Shown: positions 46,335 through 58,995 of the stretch, piece after piece
How positions within the stretch are numbered: the first letter of the stretch is position 1
Layout of the letters: each line of letters starts with the position of its first letter
Assembly: GCA_035610835.1 (NCBI GenBank)
Contig: CM069453.1
Span: 68,264,682-68,328,681 of the forward strand
DNA from: Ophiura sarsii
Taxonomy: Eukaryota; Echinodermata; Ophiuroidea; Amphilepidida; Ophiuridae
Length of the DNA stretch: 64,000 nt
Direction of reading: 5' to 3'
The notes under the pieces: generated by a model
The model's input: the letters and a program-made list of their open reading frames with translations, nothing else
What the model was told of the DNA's origin: nothing
Database searches by the model: none
Position numbers and translations under genes: made by a program

Positions 46335-47920
46335 AACTAAAGAGATGGGTCATTCCATCATCAGGTTGGAACATATGCATATTATGCCATTGCACATATA
46401 AGATTTAGTTTTCTTTGGAAGAATGAAGCCACTTTTCTTGTAAATTATGGTTGAAACTTATAGAGAACAAAAATACCTTTTAAATGATACCAAACTTTGC
46501 GACATTGATTATAATATGTTTGGTTATTTCATAAAACACGATAGTGTTGCAAGGCTAGTTATGACGTAACATGTGTGACATAAAAATAGTTTTAAGGTGC
46601 AACTTGCAAATTCAAAGATACATTATTTATCACCCATTTGCTGATAAAGTTGCATAAAAGACCATGATAAATTGCTGTGGTAAGTCATATATTTGTTGTT
46701 TTCTTCAAAATTCTTGTTCAAGCTCCGCAAAAATGACGGGTTAGACGTTACACATGGTGTCCACTTTTGTAACATTTTGTTTTTGGGTGTGATATTTTCC
46801 CTTTGCTTCAAAACAACTCTGATTATTATAATATATTGTTTATTTCAAGAATGTCATCATTAGGTTTTAATTTGCATACTGCTGAAATGCCAAAAAATCT
46901 AGCGATATAAATGCATAATCAATTTAGAAATCTAGCATGGTCTGTATGTTGGTAACCATGTGTCCAGGTTATTTTAGAAAATGGTAATACATGTGTGATA
47001 TAAAATTTGATAGATTGAGCCCATATGTATTGGTCTAGCTATGCAAAAATATTGGGCGAGACACAGTCCAGCCCAATATTTTAAAACTCATAGGGAGACC
47101 AATACATTGGGCGGAAATCATCAAATTTTATCATTATTATGTTTTGCATCCAATATTACACCACACTTGGACACCTCAAAACATAATAATGGATAATACT
47201 GGATTCAAAATAGCCCGCTACCTCAAATGATGAGGTTGTGCTATAAATTAAACTGATCAATTGGCCATTAACTATAACAATATCCGCACCTGACCTTGCG
47301 CACAGTGATGAATAGCTCTAGTGACATGCTTCCTACTGTTTGTTGTTTCAGCAAAGAGGGGCACCCTTTTTAATGGCAGTTCCACTCCTGATTGTTCTAA
47401 GCAGTTTCTCAGTTCTATCCAAACTTTGTGGGCAGTGGGACAATATAATGGTGACAGACACAATGATTATTCCATTGTCCACAGTGCGATGGGCCTAACA
47501 CTAACATAAGGACCCATCCCTGACTTGATTGGCCCAAAATATGGAAAAAGTAACCTTTATAATACATTTTTAACAATTTCGGTACAATAGGTCTACTTGT
47601 TTAACATGCAAAATCATCATTTATGGGGTTTTTTTTCGCTTCAGTAGAAATGTGCATATAGGGATATAGTCAAAATGTGTAAAACAGGAGTGAGAAACTG
47701 ATCTTCTGGAGCTTGATTATCAAATAGACATCAGGATTCCGGTCAACCCAATCACCCCAAACAATACTACTTACTTGCACGCTGTCTCATGATTGCTAAA
47801 AGCAAATGGAGGATGTGTGACAAGGGTTTCATTAACCCTAACTCCACGGGCGTGTTTTTGTGAATTAAACTATCAGGGGAGAAAACCGGGTCACATTTGA
47901 TGGGGAAAATTAGTCTTTGC

Positions 47921-47995
47921 ATGCGTCGTCGGGGATCAAACCTGGGCCATGTGCGTGCAAGTCAGAGACTCTACTGACTGAGCTATATGGGTCAT
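47921..47995 (-). pseudogene. tRNA-like sequence (intron)
   Basis: The minus strand reads ATATAGCTCAGTCAGTAGAG, then TCTCTGACTTGCACGCA and GGTTTGATCCCCG. D-arm and T-arm are recognisable and the anticodon may be GCA (Cys). The acceptor stem is not paired, so it is probably a SINE head or pseudogene, in sense with ROCO. Confidence 0.5.
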
Positions 47996-48124
47996 CAGCA
48001 TAAAAAAGTTGATCACCCGGTGTGGAACATGGTACAAGAGACCGGAAGATCGTGCGGTACAAGATTGTAGCACCGTAAGGATTTGTATTGTGTAGGTAGG
48101 TTGGGTTAAGATAAGTTCACTTAC

Positions 48125-48232
48125 TTTGTGTTTATCATTTTCCTTGTGTTTATCACTGTTGGTTACTTTATCATCAAGATCAAGACTTAGGTCAACAACA
48201 ACAAGGTAGATAGCACGATGCCGGAGAAAAAC
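48125..48232 (-). CDS. ROCO protein, Roc exon 3
   Basis: Residues 92-127. It begins VFLRHRAIYLVVVDLSLD, the strand and loop after G3 that all Roc domains share (F....A.Y..V.D). It ends in a charged Lys/His/Asp-rich loop (SDKHKENDKHK). The acceptor is TTCTGCACACAG|GTT and the donor is CACAAA|GTAAGTG; both boundaries are phase 0. Confidence 0.9.
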
Positions 48233-48395
48233 CTGTGTGCAGAAATTTAGAAATGAATGTAAATATCCAATTAAACCAAAACCATGACCTTCTAAATAAA
48301 ATTAAAGACTTACCAACCAAATGCTGGACCCCATGCTGGTATAGCTTGGGCAGGGGAATGCTTGATCATACTTCCTCAATCAAGCATAAATAACC

Positions 48396-48750
48396 GGGGG
48401 GGGGGGGGGCCTCTGACATTAGAAAGGGGTGCTGCCCTGAAGACCCACTTTATCACCCTCTTCTGCTAGCTCTTAAGACCCCCTTTTGAAAAATCACGAA
48501 AGTTTTCGTTCCAAAGCCCAAAGCCCCAATTTTTGGGAAAAAATTGCGTTTTAAAACCCTATTCTTTCTTACTAATCAAATTTGAAAAACAAACCAATTC
48601 TTAAGACCTACTTTTTTGAGAAAATCCATTCTTAAGACCCTAGTTTTCGTTTTGTCATAAAATTCTCTCTGTTCAGTTCCGAAGCCCTACTTTTTGAGAC
48701 CCTGGGTGGTACACCCCTACCAAAAAAAATAATTGAGTGCCCCCGGGCTA
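48396..48750. repeat. Word-repeat element bounded by G and C runs (intron)
   Basis: It begins with CCGGGGGG... and ends near GCCCCCGGGCT. Inside, phrases like CTTAAGACCC, TTTTTGAGAA and AAGCCC recur in degenerate form. Similar in design to 22,150-23,260 and 51,737-52,229. Confidence 0.5.
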
Positions 48751-48787
48751 AAGAACCTCCTTTACTAAAGTGCAACTTACCATAAAT

Positions 48788-49231
48788 GTGATGCGATCTG
48801 TGAAAACCCGTCGGATGTCGCAAAATGTGAAATAGGGATTATGGGTAAAACAAAAAATTAAAGAAATTAAAATATATTTTTATTTTTATTTTTTTTGTTA
48901 AAGATTTTGTTTAGAAAATTAATTTCTATTACTTTGTGTCATCACCTTTATGAAATTTCACCTTCAAAAACTTACTTAAGTCACTTTTCTAAGTAGCCTT
49001 ATAATGTTATTCTATTGAACTATGTATCTTTTATGGCCTGTTTTCATGATTTCTTGTTTTGTAGCGTTTTATGACATCACAATCATCATTCACTCATAAC
49101 TTTTGTTGTAGTGATCGTAGAAAAATGATCGAAACAGTTCTGTAATCAGCACAGATTCAGCTTTATTATGATATAAATATCTCCAATATGAAAAATCCCG
49201 ACATGTGGCGGGTTTTCACAGATCGCATCAC
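48788..49231 (+). mobile_element. 444-bp MITE, copy A (intron)
   Basis: The ends GTGATGCGATCTGTGAAAAC and complement carry the direct repeat AAAT on both sides (48,784-48,787 and 49,232-49,235). The same element lies inverted at 52,846-53,289 with identical length. Interior AT-rich, non-coding. Confidence 0.9.
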
Positions 49232-51736
49232 AAATGCCCGTTTTTACCAAAATCACTTACATGACAATAAAAACAACACTTTTCTTCCAATCAAGTCAAG
49301 TTTGAAAACACATGACATCAAAGCCTCAACGCAAATTTTTATTACGACTATTTTGCTAATTAAGCTCATTTACATATGATATGCATATTTAATTAGCATC
49401 TAGTAAAAAACACATTTGACTTTTTATCTAAAGATGTGTACATCATGGAAGCCTGTGCATAAGATTATAATGTGCATATTCTTAATTCTTAACATTTTTG
49501 TATGAGCAAATTAAAACATATCTTTGTACTTTTCTCTTTATTTAAATAATTTGCATAATTAATAACCTATATTCGAGACTTTATTTGAACATAACCATAC
49601 CTTTAATATGGCTTTGTGACCTATCAAATTAAAGCGTAAGACATACACAACAAAATGGTATGAGAATATTTTATGATTTTGTTTTTGTTTTTAAACTGCA
49701 CATATTTAAGCAATAAGTATGCTTTCTATACAGCCTCTTAGCTCTATTTATATGCAAACAAATGATTCACCAGGCATATAAACCACAGGGAACGTGCATT
49801 TGAATCTACCGCGTTAGCACTGCATTTGCCATTATGTGTGCAGTCATGCACTACCCTACATACAAGGGGTGTGTGTGGTTTCATAGACCAGCTCCCTATT
49901 ATGCGCTTCTTGACATCCCTTTAGGTCTTTATAAATTGAAGATGTGTACTCAGCTGTGAAATCAAGGTCGGTTAAAAGCTAGCTTCTAGTTGGCTGGGCC
50001 CTATACAGTTGTGAATGGTGGGTACTGAAGCAAAGACCAATTGCAAAGGAGGTTTAATAGAATTGTATAACAACATTAAAACTCATATACGGAGAGTAAA
50101 TCATTTATTTGAACTTGAGTCATTCAAAAGTATTTGGATCACATACTGATTTTGTTTAATTTTCATCTTTCATGACCAAAAGGAGGTGGTGTATAACCAA
50201 TTGAAATAAAGGGCGTTTATGGTAAGTTGCACTGTAGGGCTCAAGTTCCATAACTAGCAAACACGAAAATTCCAACTGTTATGACACCAATGGCCTCCTT
50301 TAAGTCCAACCCGGTACGGCATGTGACGTGGAAAGTAACCTTGTTTTGCTTTTTGCTTGAAACAAAAAGCATTTAATTGTACCAAACCTAGCAAATTTGT
50401 CATCCATTTTTGACTTTTTCCCCACAGGTCAGAAGTGTTTTATACTAATCAAGTGTTCTGACAGGTACAATTGTCACTCACGCTTTTGATCATACTGTAT
50501 GTATTCTGTTGAAAAATATGATATTTTGATCATTCTGGAAGGTGTGTTTTCACTCAGTTATAGCTTCTGTGTTAATTTTGTGAGAGTTTAGTGAGCATTC
50601 TGCCTGGTAATCTACTTTACTTGGTTATTTTAAGACTTTTTATTAACTTTCAGTTTAGCCATATTTTGTTTTAGACTGCATCGTTGCTTAACAAAATGTT
50701 GTACCGCTTTGATAATTTAACCCAGGCTCTCTGATGGGACCCGCCATTCACTGACGAAGCAATTCTCTTCCATCTTCAGGACTACCCTAGGATACAAAGA
50801 TATACACTTGTTAAATTACTTCTCCATATTTTGATACTTTCAAGTGTCTAATCCTCCTTGCACGTGGCATTTTCCTTGAATCTGGGCTTCTCCTTTTAAA
50901 GGGATTTTTTATTAATGATATAATCAAGATTATAAAAGGTCTACTGTCCTAAACCATATTATTTACTGGGTTTCCATTTTGCATAATGCGTCAGTGTATC
51001 TTGGTTACTTGGTGCCGGGTCAATCGGTGTTCTTGCTTCTTGCCGCAAATGTTGGCCTTTGTTTTTGTGAAAGTGAGAGGCCTTGTGTTTTTGCCTCTCC
51101 ACCTTTTCATTCACATTTCTTGACGGCTTCATCAAGACCGGTTGTGGTTCTAAATATTTCCACTCCCATCCACCCAGTGCCGCGTCTGTTCTCCACTCTT
51201 CCGTAACTCTTTATTGGGGTACTTATTGACATATGCTGGGGTGGTTGAGATTAAATGTTAATATCAACTCAATGGAAAACATTCCTAAATTTAAGTATAT
51301 TCTTTCTGAGCAATTTCCTAAGGGTAGGGATTATGGGTAGTTTTCCCAATCTTGGAATCTTATGGTTGAACATATATCAATGGCTTTTATGGCCCTTGAA
51401 TAGTTCAACCATCATGGTGTCATAACGAGTCTCTCATAAGTGTAGGGTTAGGTAGTTTACAAATCAAAAAAAATTGATGAGTTGATGGTCATATGTTTTA
51501 GAAGCGAAACTCTTCTGTCCTTGCATCAATTTGAAGAAATATATTGTCATGGCTTATTACTATTATACAAATGAGCATCGTCACCTTAGGACAATCATCT
51601 AATCATGATAAATTATCTCTGTAAATTATATTAAGGTACTACTGTAGCTGTTTTCAGACATGGGCATTTTCCTCCTACTGAAATTCATATTTGGGTCATG
51701 AAAAATACACCTACCCGGGGGGGGGGGGGGGGGGGG

Positions 51737-52229
51737 GGTCAGTGAACATACCAAGCGGGTACACATGCGCGTCCAAGCACCTCTGAAATGGACCCTAAAT
51801 GGCGTAAACATGAACACCATTTTGATATCCCTAAATGGCGTAACACGTACAAACCCTACCCTAAACGGCGTTACCAACACTCAATACCGCACCCCTAAAT
51901 GGCGTAATATAGTAATGCTCAAAATAATCTTAATTCATAATCATATGGCATTCATACAGATATGCATGTGATATGCAATTAAAGTAGGGAAATATTGAAG
52001 ACTTTTTTCAACATTTTGCATGTTTATTGAAAAGTCACACATACAACAATTAGTACCCCTAAACGTCGATACCTCGATGCTGTAATGGCTACCCTAAAGT
52101 GCCATGCCCCCTAAAAAGTACCCCTTTTTCAGAAAGACATCGTCGACGTCGTATGGTGAAATCTAGACCCTTTTCGACGTTTTTTTGGACGCGGATGCGT
52201 ACCCGCTTGGTGTGTTCACTGACCCCCCG
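51737..52229. mobile_element. Word-repeat element with inverted ends (CCCTAAATGGCGT family, intron)
   Basis: GGTCAGTGAACATACCAAGC continuing to GGGTACACATGCGCGTCCA is mirrored at 52,186-52,229. The interior repeats CCCTAAATGGCGTA-like words at least five times. A long G-run precedes the left end. No protein. Confidence 0.75.
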
Positions 52230-52845
52230 GGACCTACCCGTGTCCAGACATGCTTTTTACTTCGACTAAACAGAGTATCTTCCGGAAATAAGAGCACCCG
52301 TATCTGTTGACCTAATGCATACATTTCTGTGCCGAGATACGACAATTTTGTAAACATTGATCATGGCTTATGTCGGGGGTCAGGGCAATAAGATAAAATT
52401 CACCTTTTAAACAAAAAACACTTAATTAGAGAAGTTAATGAACAAATAAATTAATCAATAAAGTAATGATTATGTAATATAGTTATAGATTAAGTATTTA
52501 ACTTAAATAATTAATTAATGGATTAAACAAATGATTTATTAATTGATTACTATTAGAAAAATATTAATATATCTAATATTGATTAATTGATTATTAGTTT
52601 AATGTAATTAATACATGGATTAATTAATTAAATAATTAATGATTGATTAATACTACCAAATAAATCAATTAATTAATGGAATGAATGATTGATTAACATT
52701 ATTAATCTATCAATTAATGATTTATTTATTCATTCAACCAATAATCTAATATTTAATTGATTTATTATGTCTCTCAAATTTGCAATCTGCCTGTTTAAAA
52801 TTAATTTACTTATTAGTATTATTGATTTGTATTTATTTCATATTT

Positions 52846-53289
52846 GTGATGCGATCTGTGAAAACCCGCCACATGGTGGCATTTTTCATATTGGAGATAT
52901 GTACATAATTAAAAAGCTAAAACTGTGCTGATTACAGAACTGTTTCGATCATTTTTCTACGATCACTACAAAAAAAGTTATGAGTGAATGATGATTGTGA
53001 TGTCATCAAAAGCTACAAAACAAGAAATCATGAAAACAGGCCAAAACAGATACATAATTCAATATAACAACATTAAAAGGTTAATAATAAAAGTGACTTA
53101 AGTAAGTTTTTGAAGGTGACATTTCTTGAAAGATGATAACACAAAGTATTGGAAACTAATTTTCTTTAAAAAAAATCTTTAAAAAAAAAAGAAGTTTTTT
53201 TATTTTTTATTTTTTTATTTTATTTATTTTACCCATAATCCCTAGTTCACATTTTGCGACATCCGACGGGTTTTCACAGATCGCATCAC
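52846..53289 (-). mobile_element. 444-bp MITE, copy B, inverted relative to copy A (intron)
   Basis: Same termini and length as copy A, opposite orientation. The direct repeat ATTT flanks it (52,842-52,845 and 53,290-53,293). Both copies sit in the intron between exons 2 and 3 of the ROCO gene. Confidence 0.9.
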
Positions 53290-53524
53290 ATTTGCTCTCA
53301 TAAAGATTATATATATTTATAATTCTTTATATTTGAATTTGTTTAGTCATCTAATTAGATTTTTCAAATGACAGCTTGCCCACACCGCATTCCAAAAAGC
53401 AAATGAATGGACTAAGTGACGTCACTTTGATATATATCCATAGCCTTAGTTTATCAGTTGGAATACAAGCTCTACCTAAGTGTGATGTACGTCATCAATA
53501 ATAATGTCAAAGGTCATCGCTCCT

Positions 53525-54010
53525 CCTCCGACTAACTTGTGACAAGCGTTCCACATAGGCACGCTACTCCGACTGTTCAGAGATCCTCGGACCCCCACAG
53601 TGCGTTACTCCTGACTTTTTTAAAGAGTATCTTGGTCGGAGTTGCCTTCTCTGAGTAGCGTTCAAACAGGCACTACTCCGACCCTAAATCCGACTCTCCT
53701 CAGACTAGGGCCTACTCCGGGCTTCCTCTGACCCCTTTCTCCAACTGTCTGAACAAGCCTTTTAATGTAGTGACATTGATAGATTAAATTATGCTAATAA
53801 GATTTGATAAATTATGGTAGACAAAGCAGAATTTAAATTGATACATTAAATTGTTTGTAGCATAGTGAAAATAAAATAATGTTAATTTGGGTATTAAAGC
53901 AATACAATTGTTGTAGCCGATGACAAGCGTTCCACACAGGCACGCTACTCAAAATTTTCAGAGATCCTCGGACCCCCGCAGTGTGTTACTCCTGACTTTT
54001 TTCAGAAGTA
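53525..54010. repeat. Duplicated ~85-bp segment (intron)
   Basis: GACAAGCGTTCCACA.AGGCAC with CAGAGATCCTCGGACCCCC occurs at about 53,538-53,625 and again at 53,925-54,008. The first copy extends into ACTCCGAC-type repeats. Confidence 0.75.
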
Positions 54011-54168
54011 TTTAACTCACCAAGTAGGTTCCTGCCAACATTGTTTAATTGGTAAGCGATCTATCATTTTCATGTTTCTCTGCTAAACATTTTAGGATGA
54101 TTATCCATCTGGTGTAAATTTGTAATTGGCTAATCATCATTTAGCCAAATAAATTTATTAGTACTCAC

Positions 54169-54308
54169 CTGATGAGTTGTATAGTATACATCCTGCCCAG
54201 CAAAGTCCCAAACCTTACATTCCAGTATAATTTCCCTTTCCTCTTTTGACTTTAGTTGATCCAATAGTTGCAGTACTCTCTTTCTGATTTTATCTGGGAT
54301 TTCTGGCA
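54169..54308 (-). CDS. ROCO protein, Roc exon 2 with the G3 motif
   Basis: Residues 45 (split codon) to 91. It starts VPEIPDKIRKRVLQLLDQL, a charged helix, and ends with LECKVWDFAGQDVYYTTHQ. DFAGQ is the G3 (switch II) motif of Roc GTPases, and YYTTHQ is a ROCO hallmark. The acceptor is AATGCACAG|TG and the donor is CATCAG|GTGAGTAC. The leading two bases complete the codon begun by exon 1. Confidence 0.95.
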
Positions 54309-54507
54309 CTGTGCATTGTGTTCAAAAGGGTATACAAGTACTTTAATGCCCAAGGGAAGATACACTGACATGTTTATCGTTAAAAAAATATATATTGGTA
54401 AATAAATAATAGTGAAGTTTTTAGAAAAAACCAGTAGGTCACATAAAAAAATGACTGATGCCTTTACAATATAATTATACACAGTCTCCCAACATTTCCT
54501 TGTTGTA

Positions 54508-55602
54508 CAGGGTGTCCCAAAAGTCTATGCACGTTTTTGAAGAGTCATATCTCATAAAATATAAATCATATGGTATAAATGTAACCATATTTTGATAGAC
54601 GAGATTTGGGAAATTATTTTGATGCCAAAAACAACCCTATTGGTGAACCAACAACATTATAAAACTGGTTGAAAGTTTTTAGCCATGTGAGACCCACCCA
54701 TACCAAATACCACACATTGTTGCTAAAAACAGGTGCGCATAAATTAACGGTATGAAAGCAACGTTGCGCATTAGTCACAGTTCACCCTTGCAACATTAAT
54801 GTTATTACCAAACTCGGTCACTCACAACATAAATAGGCGAAGTAGACAACATTGCACAGCAAAAGTCTTAATTCAAGATGGTTTACAGCATGGTTTACAG
54901 AGTCTACGCTGAAACAAATTCAGTTCAACTTACTCAACAAAAGTTCAGAAAACATTTTAAAATGAAACGCGCACCAGGAAGAATATCCATTCTTAAGTTG
55001 GTGGATACATTTTTGAACACAGGAACTGTGCATGATTTGTCTCGATGTGATAGAAAAAAAGACTGGTAGATCAACAAGTCACATTGATATCATAAGCCAT
55101 GCAGTAGCCAAAAGTCCAAAGAGATCTATTCGCTGTGTGATGTGTGTGTTCACTTTTCTGTTACGTTATTCAATTTTTTAGGTCTGTGTTTTTGCATTAG
55201 CACACGTCTCTGTATAAATGGAAAACATTTAAACTACATTTCACTATAGAAACAATATGTGTAATATAGTTTGTTATTATGATGGGATCACTGTAATGTA
55301 AAATTTTAAATATTACAATTGACGGATCACTTTCCGTGTAACCAACTCTACCCGTCTTTTTGTTAATCTCAATAGGTATTGATTTATGAACTTTATCTCT
55401 CCGAAGTATAAAATTACACTTTTTGCAGTAATACATATTTTACATCTAGGGTGGCATTACAAGCAGATGTTACTCCAATGTTTGGTATCAAAATTATTTC
55501 CCACATCTCCTCTTTCTCAATATGTATTTATATTTTCAATACGACTTATATTTTGTGACATACAAAGCTTCAAAGTCGTGCATAGACTTTTGGGACACCC
55601 TG
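54508..55602 (+). mobile_element. mariner-type element with perfect 26-bp inverted repeats (intron)
   Basis: The ends CAGGGTGTCCCAAAAGTCTA continue identically to 26 bp and are exactly inverted at the right. TA flanks both. It contains a 63-codon frame at 54,878-55,069 that resembles the N-terminal helix-turn-helix of a mariner-like transposase (QQKFRKHF, IL.LV..F..TGTV). The rest of the transposase is missing, so it is an internally deleted copy. Confidence 0.88.
54878..55069 (+). pseudogene. N-terminal helix-turn-helix of a mariner-like transposase
   Basis: The 63 residues include LTQQKFRKHFKMKRAPGR and ILKLVDTFLNTGTVHDL, the DNA-binding pattern of transposon proteins with a DUF4817-type N-terminus. 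It ends at a stop before any catalytic domain. Only a relic, though the frame is clean. Confidence 0.6.
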
Positions 55603-56454
55603 TATCACATTCCAAGTCTATCAGGATTATAACTGTTACTTTCTATTTGCTCATGATTTAAGTTAATTGTCTTCAGTGATCTGGCCTCCTGCCATGTACA
55701 TTGTATTATTGGCTTTTCTTAAAGGCCTGAAGGACACCTACGGTGATCAGGCTTTGCGCTGAAAAAAGTATCAAGCACGGTGCACTGGCGCTTAAGGGGG
55801 CCTTATGGTGTCCCTCTCACGTCTCAGCCAGTTCACACTGCATCATCGCTGCGTTATTGGAGAACTTGATCCGCTTGGCTAGGTGTTTTAATAATTTTTC
55901 AGTGTAGTGCAAGCGCCAGCCTGATCACAGCGGAATGTGAAAAGGTTTTAGTGACCTTGATTTAGAAATTGATAATTTCAGATAGTTTTCCACATTCTCA
56001 CTGCGTGTTATTCATATTTTTATATTTTTCAGCGCAGTGCAATCGCTTGCCTGATCGCCATAGGTGTGACAGGGCTATTTGCCAAACTTTAGCAAGCAAT
56101 GAAACTGATTGCCAGTACAGTTTTTCTACCGCCGTGGTTTGCTGCTGATTAGCTAAATTTACACTGTGTAGAAGAATCAAGATTTCATGCAACCTACTTG
56201 CTGTTAATATGATTAAAGACCTGCTTTATTGACCATAAGATCTAATCTGAAGAGAGGTAAATCGTAGCTAAGGTGTTTCAAGTTATTCTAGGAGCGCCAT
56301 AGAAATTCAAAGCAATCAGTTTTTCCTGATAGACCATCTGTGGGAAACGATAATTATTTGAATAACAATAACATTTCCATCAATCATATTTCATAAACAA
56401 ATAATACACACAATTACTTTTATACTTATTGTTTATACATAAAATAGCTTGTGA

Positions 56455-56457
56455 AAA

Positions 56458-56512
<55 letters not shown>

Positions 56513-56514
56513 AT
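56455..56514 (+). repeat. (AAAT)n microsatellite (intron)
   Basis: About 15 uninterrupted copies. Confidence 0.95.
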
Positions 56515-56556
56515 ACATAATCATGATATTCCCTTTCATCAGAGAAGTGTGTTCTA

Positions 56557-57173
56557 CAGAGTGAATAAAAAAAGTGTACTCAACTTAAGGATTTCATTTC
56601 TGAAAATATGTGCCCACATTTCTCAGATTATTTTTTCTGGCAGAGAGGATGTCTCATTAGCCTTCAAAAGAATTTTAGTTGGTTAAAATTGGTTTAGGAA
56701 AACAAGTGTTATGCCCATTTAGATAAAAGTGTACATTTTAAAAACCGAACAAGTTTTGTGATATTTCTTTGATAAGCTCGTGCACATGGCGCACATCCTA
56801 ATACAATCATCTCAAAAGCCTGATTTTCTCTTTGCTCTGCTGAATTCACAATCTAATGACATTGTTTTGTCATTATTTTGCATTTAGTGAATGAAAATAT
56901 TATATGAGCAAGTTTGTTTTGTCTTATTAATTAGCTATTGTGTCGCATGCATGTATCCACTTATTCATTAATATCATGCATCATTGAGTTCAATACTCAA
57001 TATTTTGTTAGGTTTCAAAAATGCAGTAACTTTACCAAAATAGTCATAACTGGATTGTGATTCTTTTTGCTGATGACAGTAAATAAATTCAGCTATTAGT
57101 CGCCTTCATATTTTGATAAGAAATATCTTAAATATTTATTTTACTCTGAGTACAGGATTTTGTACTCACCCTG
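56557..57173. mobile_element. TA-flanked element of the CAGGGTGAGT family (intron)
   Basis: The left end is CAGAGTGAATAAAAAAAGTG, mutated from the consensus. The right end (GTACTCACCCTG) is intact. TA flanks both. It is the fuller relative of 35,222-35,759, in opposite orientation. Immediately to the right, 57,237-57,330 resembles the 3' end of the SINE at 42,870. Confidence 0.75.
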
Positions 57174-57479
57174 TACACATAAACAGATAAAGTAGAGTAA
57201 AATGTAATATAATCCACATAAGTTTGTGTTTGTGTAATAATAATAAATAATAACAAGCATTTATATAGCGCTCTACAAAGAACACAGCGCTTAACAATAT
57301 CAAACAGCATTATATACAAGAAAAATACAAAGAAAAAATATACACAAGTCATGCAAATGTTGTGACGCCGTTTTACTATCTATTCTGGATATTTCAATTC
57401 CTTTCATTTAGGCCACGATTGACTGGAACTAGCAACACTGTTCGGCCGTGTCGAAAACCGATTTTACCTTAAAGAACTA

Positions 57480-57720
57480 GATTTTAGTAATAGATTAATA
57501 CTTTCTAAGTTTAGATGTAGGAACATTAAATTCCATAACAACTTGTTTAGGTTTAGTGTAGTTAACACCGATAAGATCTGTAAACTTTGTCATAGTAATA
57601 TGGTTGGAGATGTACACCATTACCTCTTTGTTTGCAACTTTTTTACTCCTCATAGAATCAAATACTTGCTACCTCATGATCACATTCAAAAACAAATAAT
57701 ACTAAAATGTTTGATTTACT
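57480..57720 (+). pseudogene. LINE ORF2 C-terminal zinc-knuckle fragment (intron)
   Basis: An open frame reads LSKFRCRNIKFHNNLFRF, then KICKLCHSNMVGDVHHYLF and CNFFTPHRIKYL. The CxxC...H...C arrangement with R.RC.N upstream is the C-terminal signature of many non-LTR retrotransposons. Only the last ~80 residues remain. Confidence 0.75.
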
Positions 57721-57974
57721 AAATACAACAAATCCACTGGTGCTTTTAAACCTATGTAAACCTATATTTACATTATAAATATATATTTTACCAACCTCAT
57801 GTATATGTTTAGAATATTCACATACTAATGTAAATAACTTTCATTTAGATCAAGTTAATGTTGTCTGTTAATAGTGTTCATGTTGTGTTTAGCGCTATAG
57901 CGTCATCTATTTATCGTGGTGTTTGTATGCACGAGGGTCATTCAATAAGTTAACCTCTTAACTTTATTATTATA

Positions 57975-58995
57975 TACTAGCGGCGTACCCTCGCTACGCT
58001 CGGGTCCCCGCTAGATGGTTATGCCACATTACCTACCACTGAAACCACATAAACCCCCTACAACCCCCCCAAACCAGGTTGATTTATAACCATATCCCTC
58101 CTAAAGGCATTATAAACCCCCTACAACCCCCCCCCCCAAATCAGGTTGATTTATATTAAACCATATCCCTCCTAAACCATTTACTGTGGCTACTTTATTA
58201 ACCCCTACCTCTCAAACCACATCAAGTTAACCATCGGTGCTTTTAAAACCACATAAACCCCCTACAACCACCCCCACACCAACCAGGTGGATTTATAATC
58301 ATAACCCTCCTAACCATTTCCTGTGGCTACTTCATTAACTCTTAACCCTATCCTAAAACATTTCCGGTGGTTTTACCCCCTCCCCACCCCATACACACAC
58401 CCAAACCAGGTTGATTTATAATCACAACCCTCCCTAAACCATTTCCTGTGGCTACTTCATTAACCCTCGGTCCCTTAGATTGTTTGGCATGCCAACTTAA
58501 AGTAAAGAAATTAGGTTTCTTCATTAACCCCCGCAAAAACGCTACTTGTACCATTATAACCGTAGGCATATCCTGGTTTTACACGCCCCCCCCCCCCCCC
58601 CCCACCCAACATGACACCAAATACCCTACCAACAGGCCTATAACCATTTCCCGTGTGGCTTCTGCGTCATGTGTAGGGGTGCATGTGCCGCGGCAGTGAG
58701 CCCTTGCGCAAACATGCACGCGACGCGTTACCACGGTATGATTACCCGGTAGTACGCGCAACGCACAATGTTATTCAATTCTAGTGGCATTTATGAGCCA
58801 AATCTGAGAGGTTTTTTGCTTTTTTTGGAGCCAATTGATAACCAATTTCATTGGAATAAACTTTAACACACTTCACATTATTTCCTCGACATTTCACGCG
58901 AATTAGGCGCCCCTTTGATCAAAACTAACGAAGAAATAAGGATAACAAACACACACACAAACACACATACACCGTTTCCAGATTTATAGTAAGAT
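57975..58995 (+). repeat. Interspersed repeat, copy 2 (compare 2780-3590)
   Basis: It opens ACTAGCGGCGTACCCTCGC and closes CCGTTTCCAGATTTATAG, as in copy 1. It is longer, with more of the C-rich internal repeats, and has an extra stretch near 58,790-58,890. It lies in the first visible ROCO intron. Confidence 0.75.
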
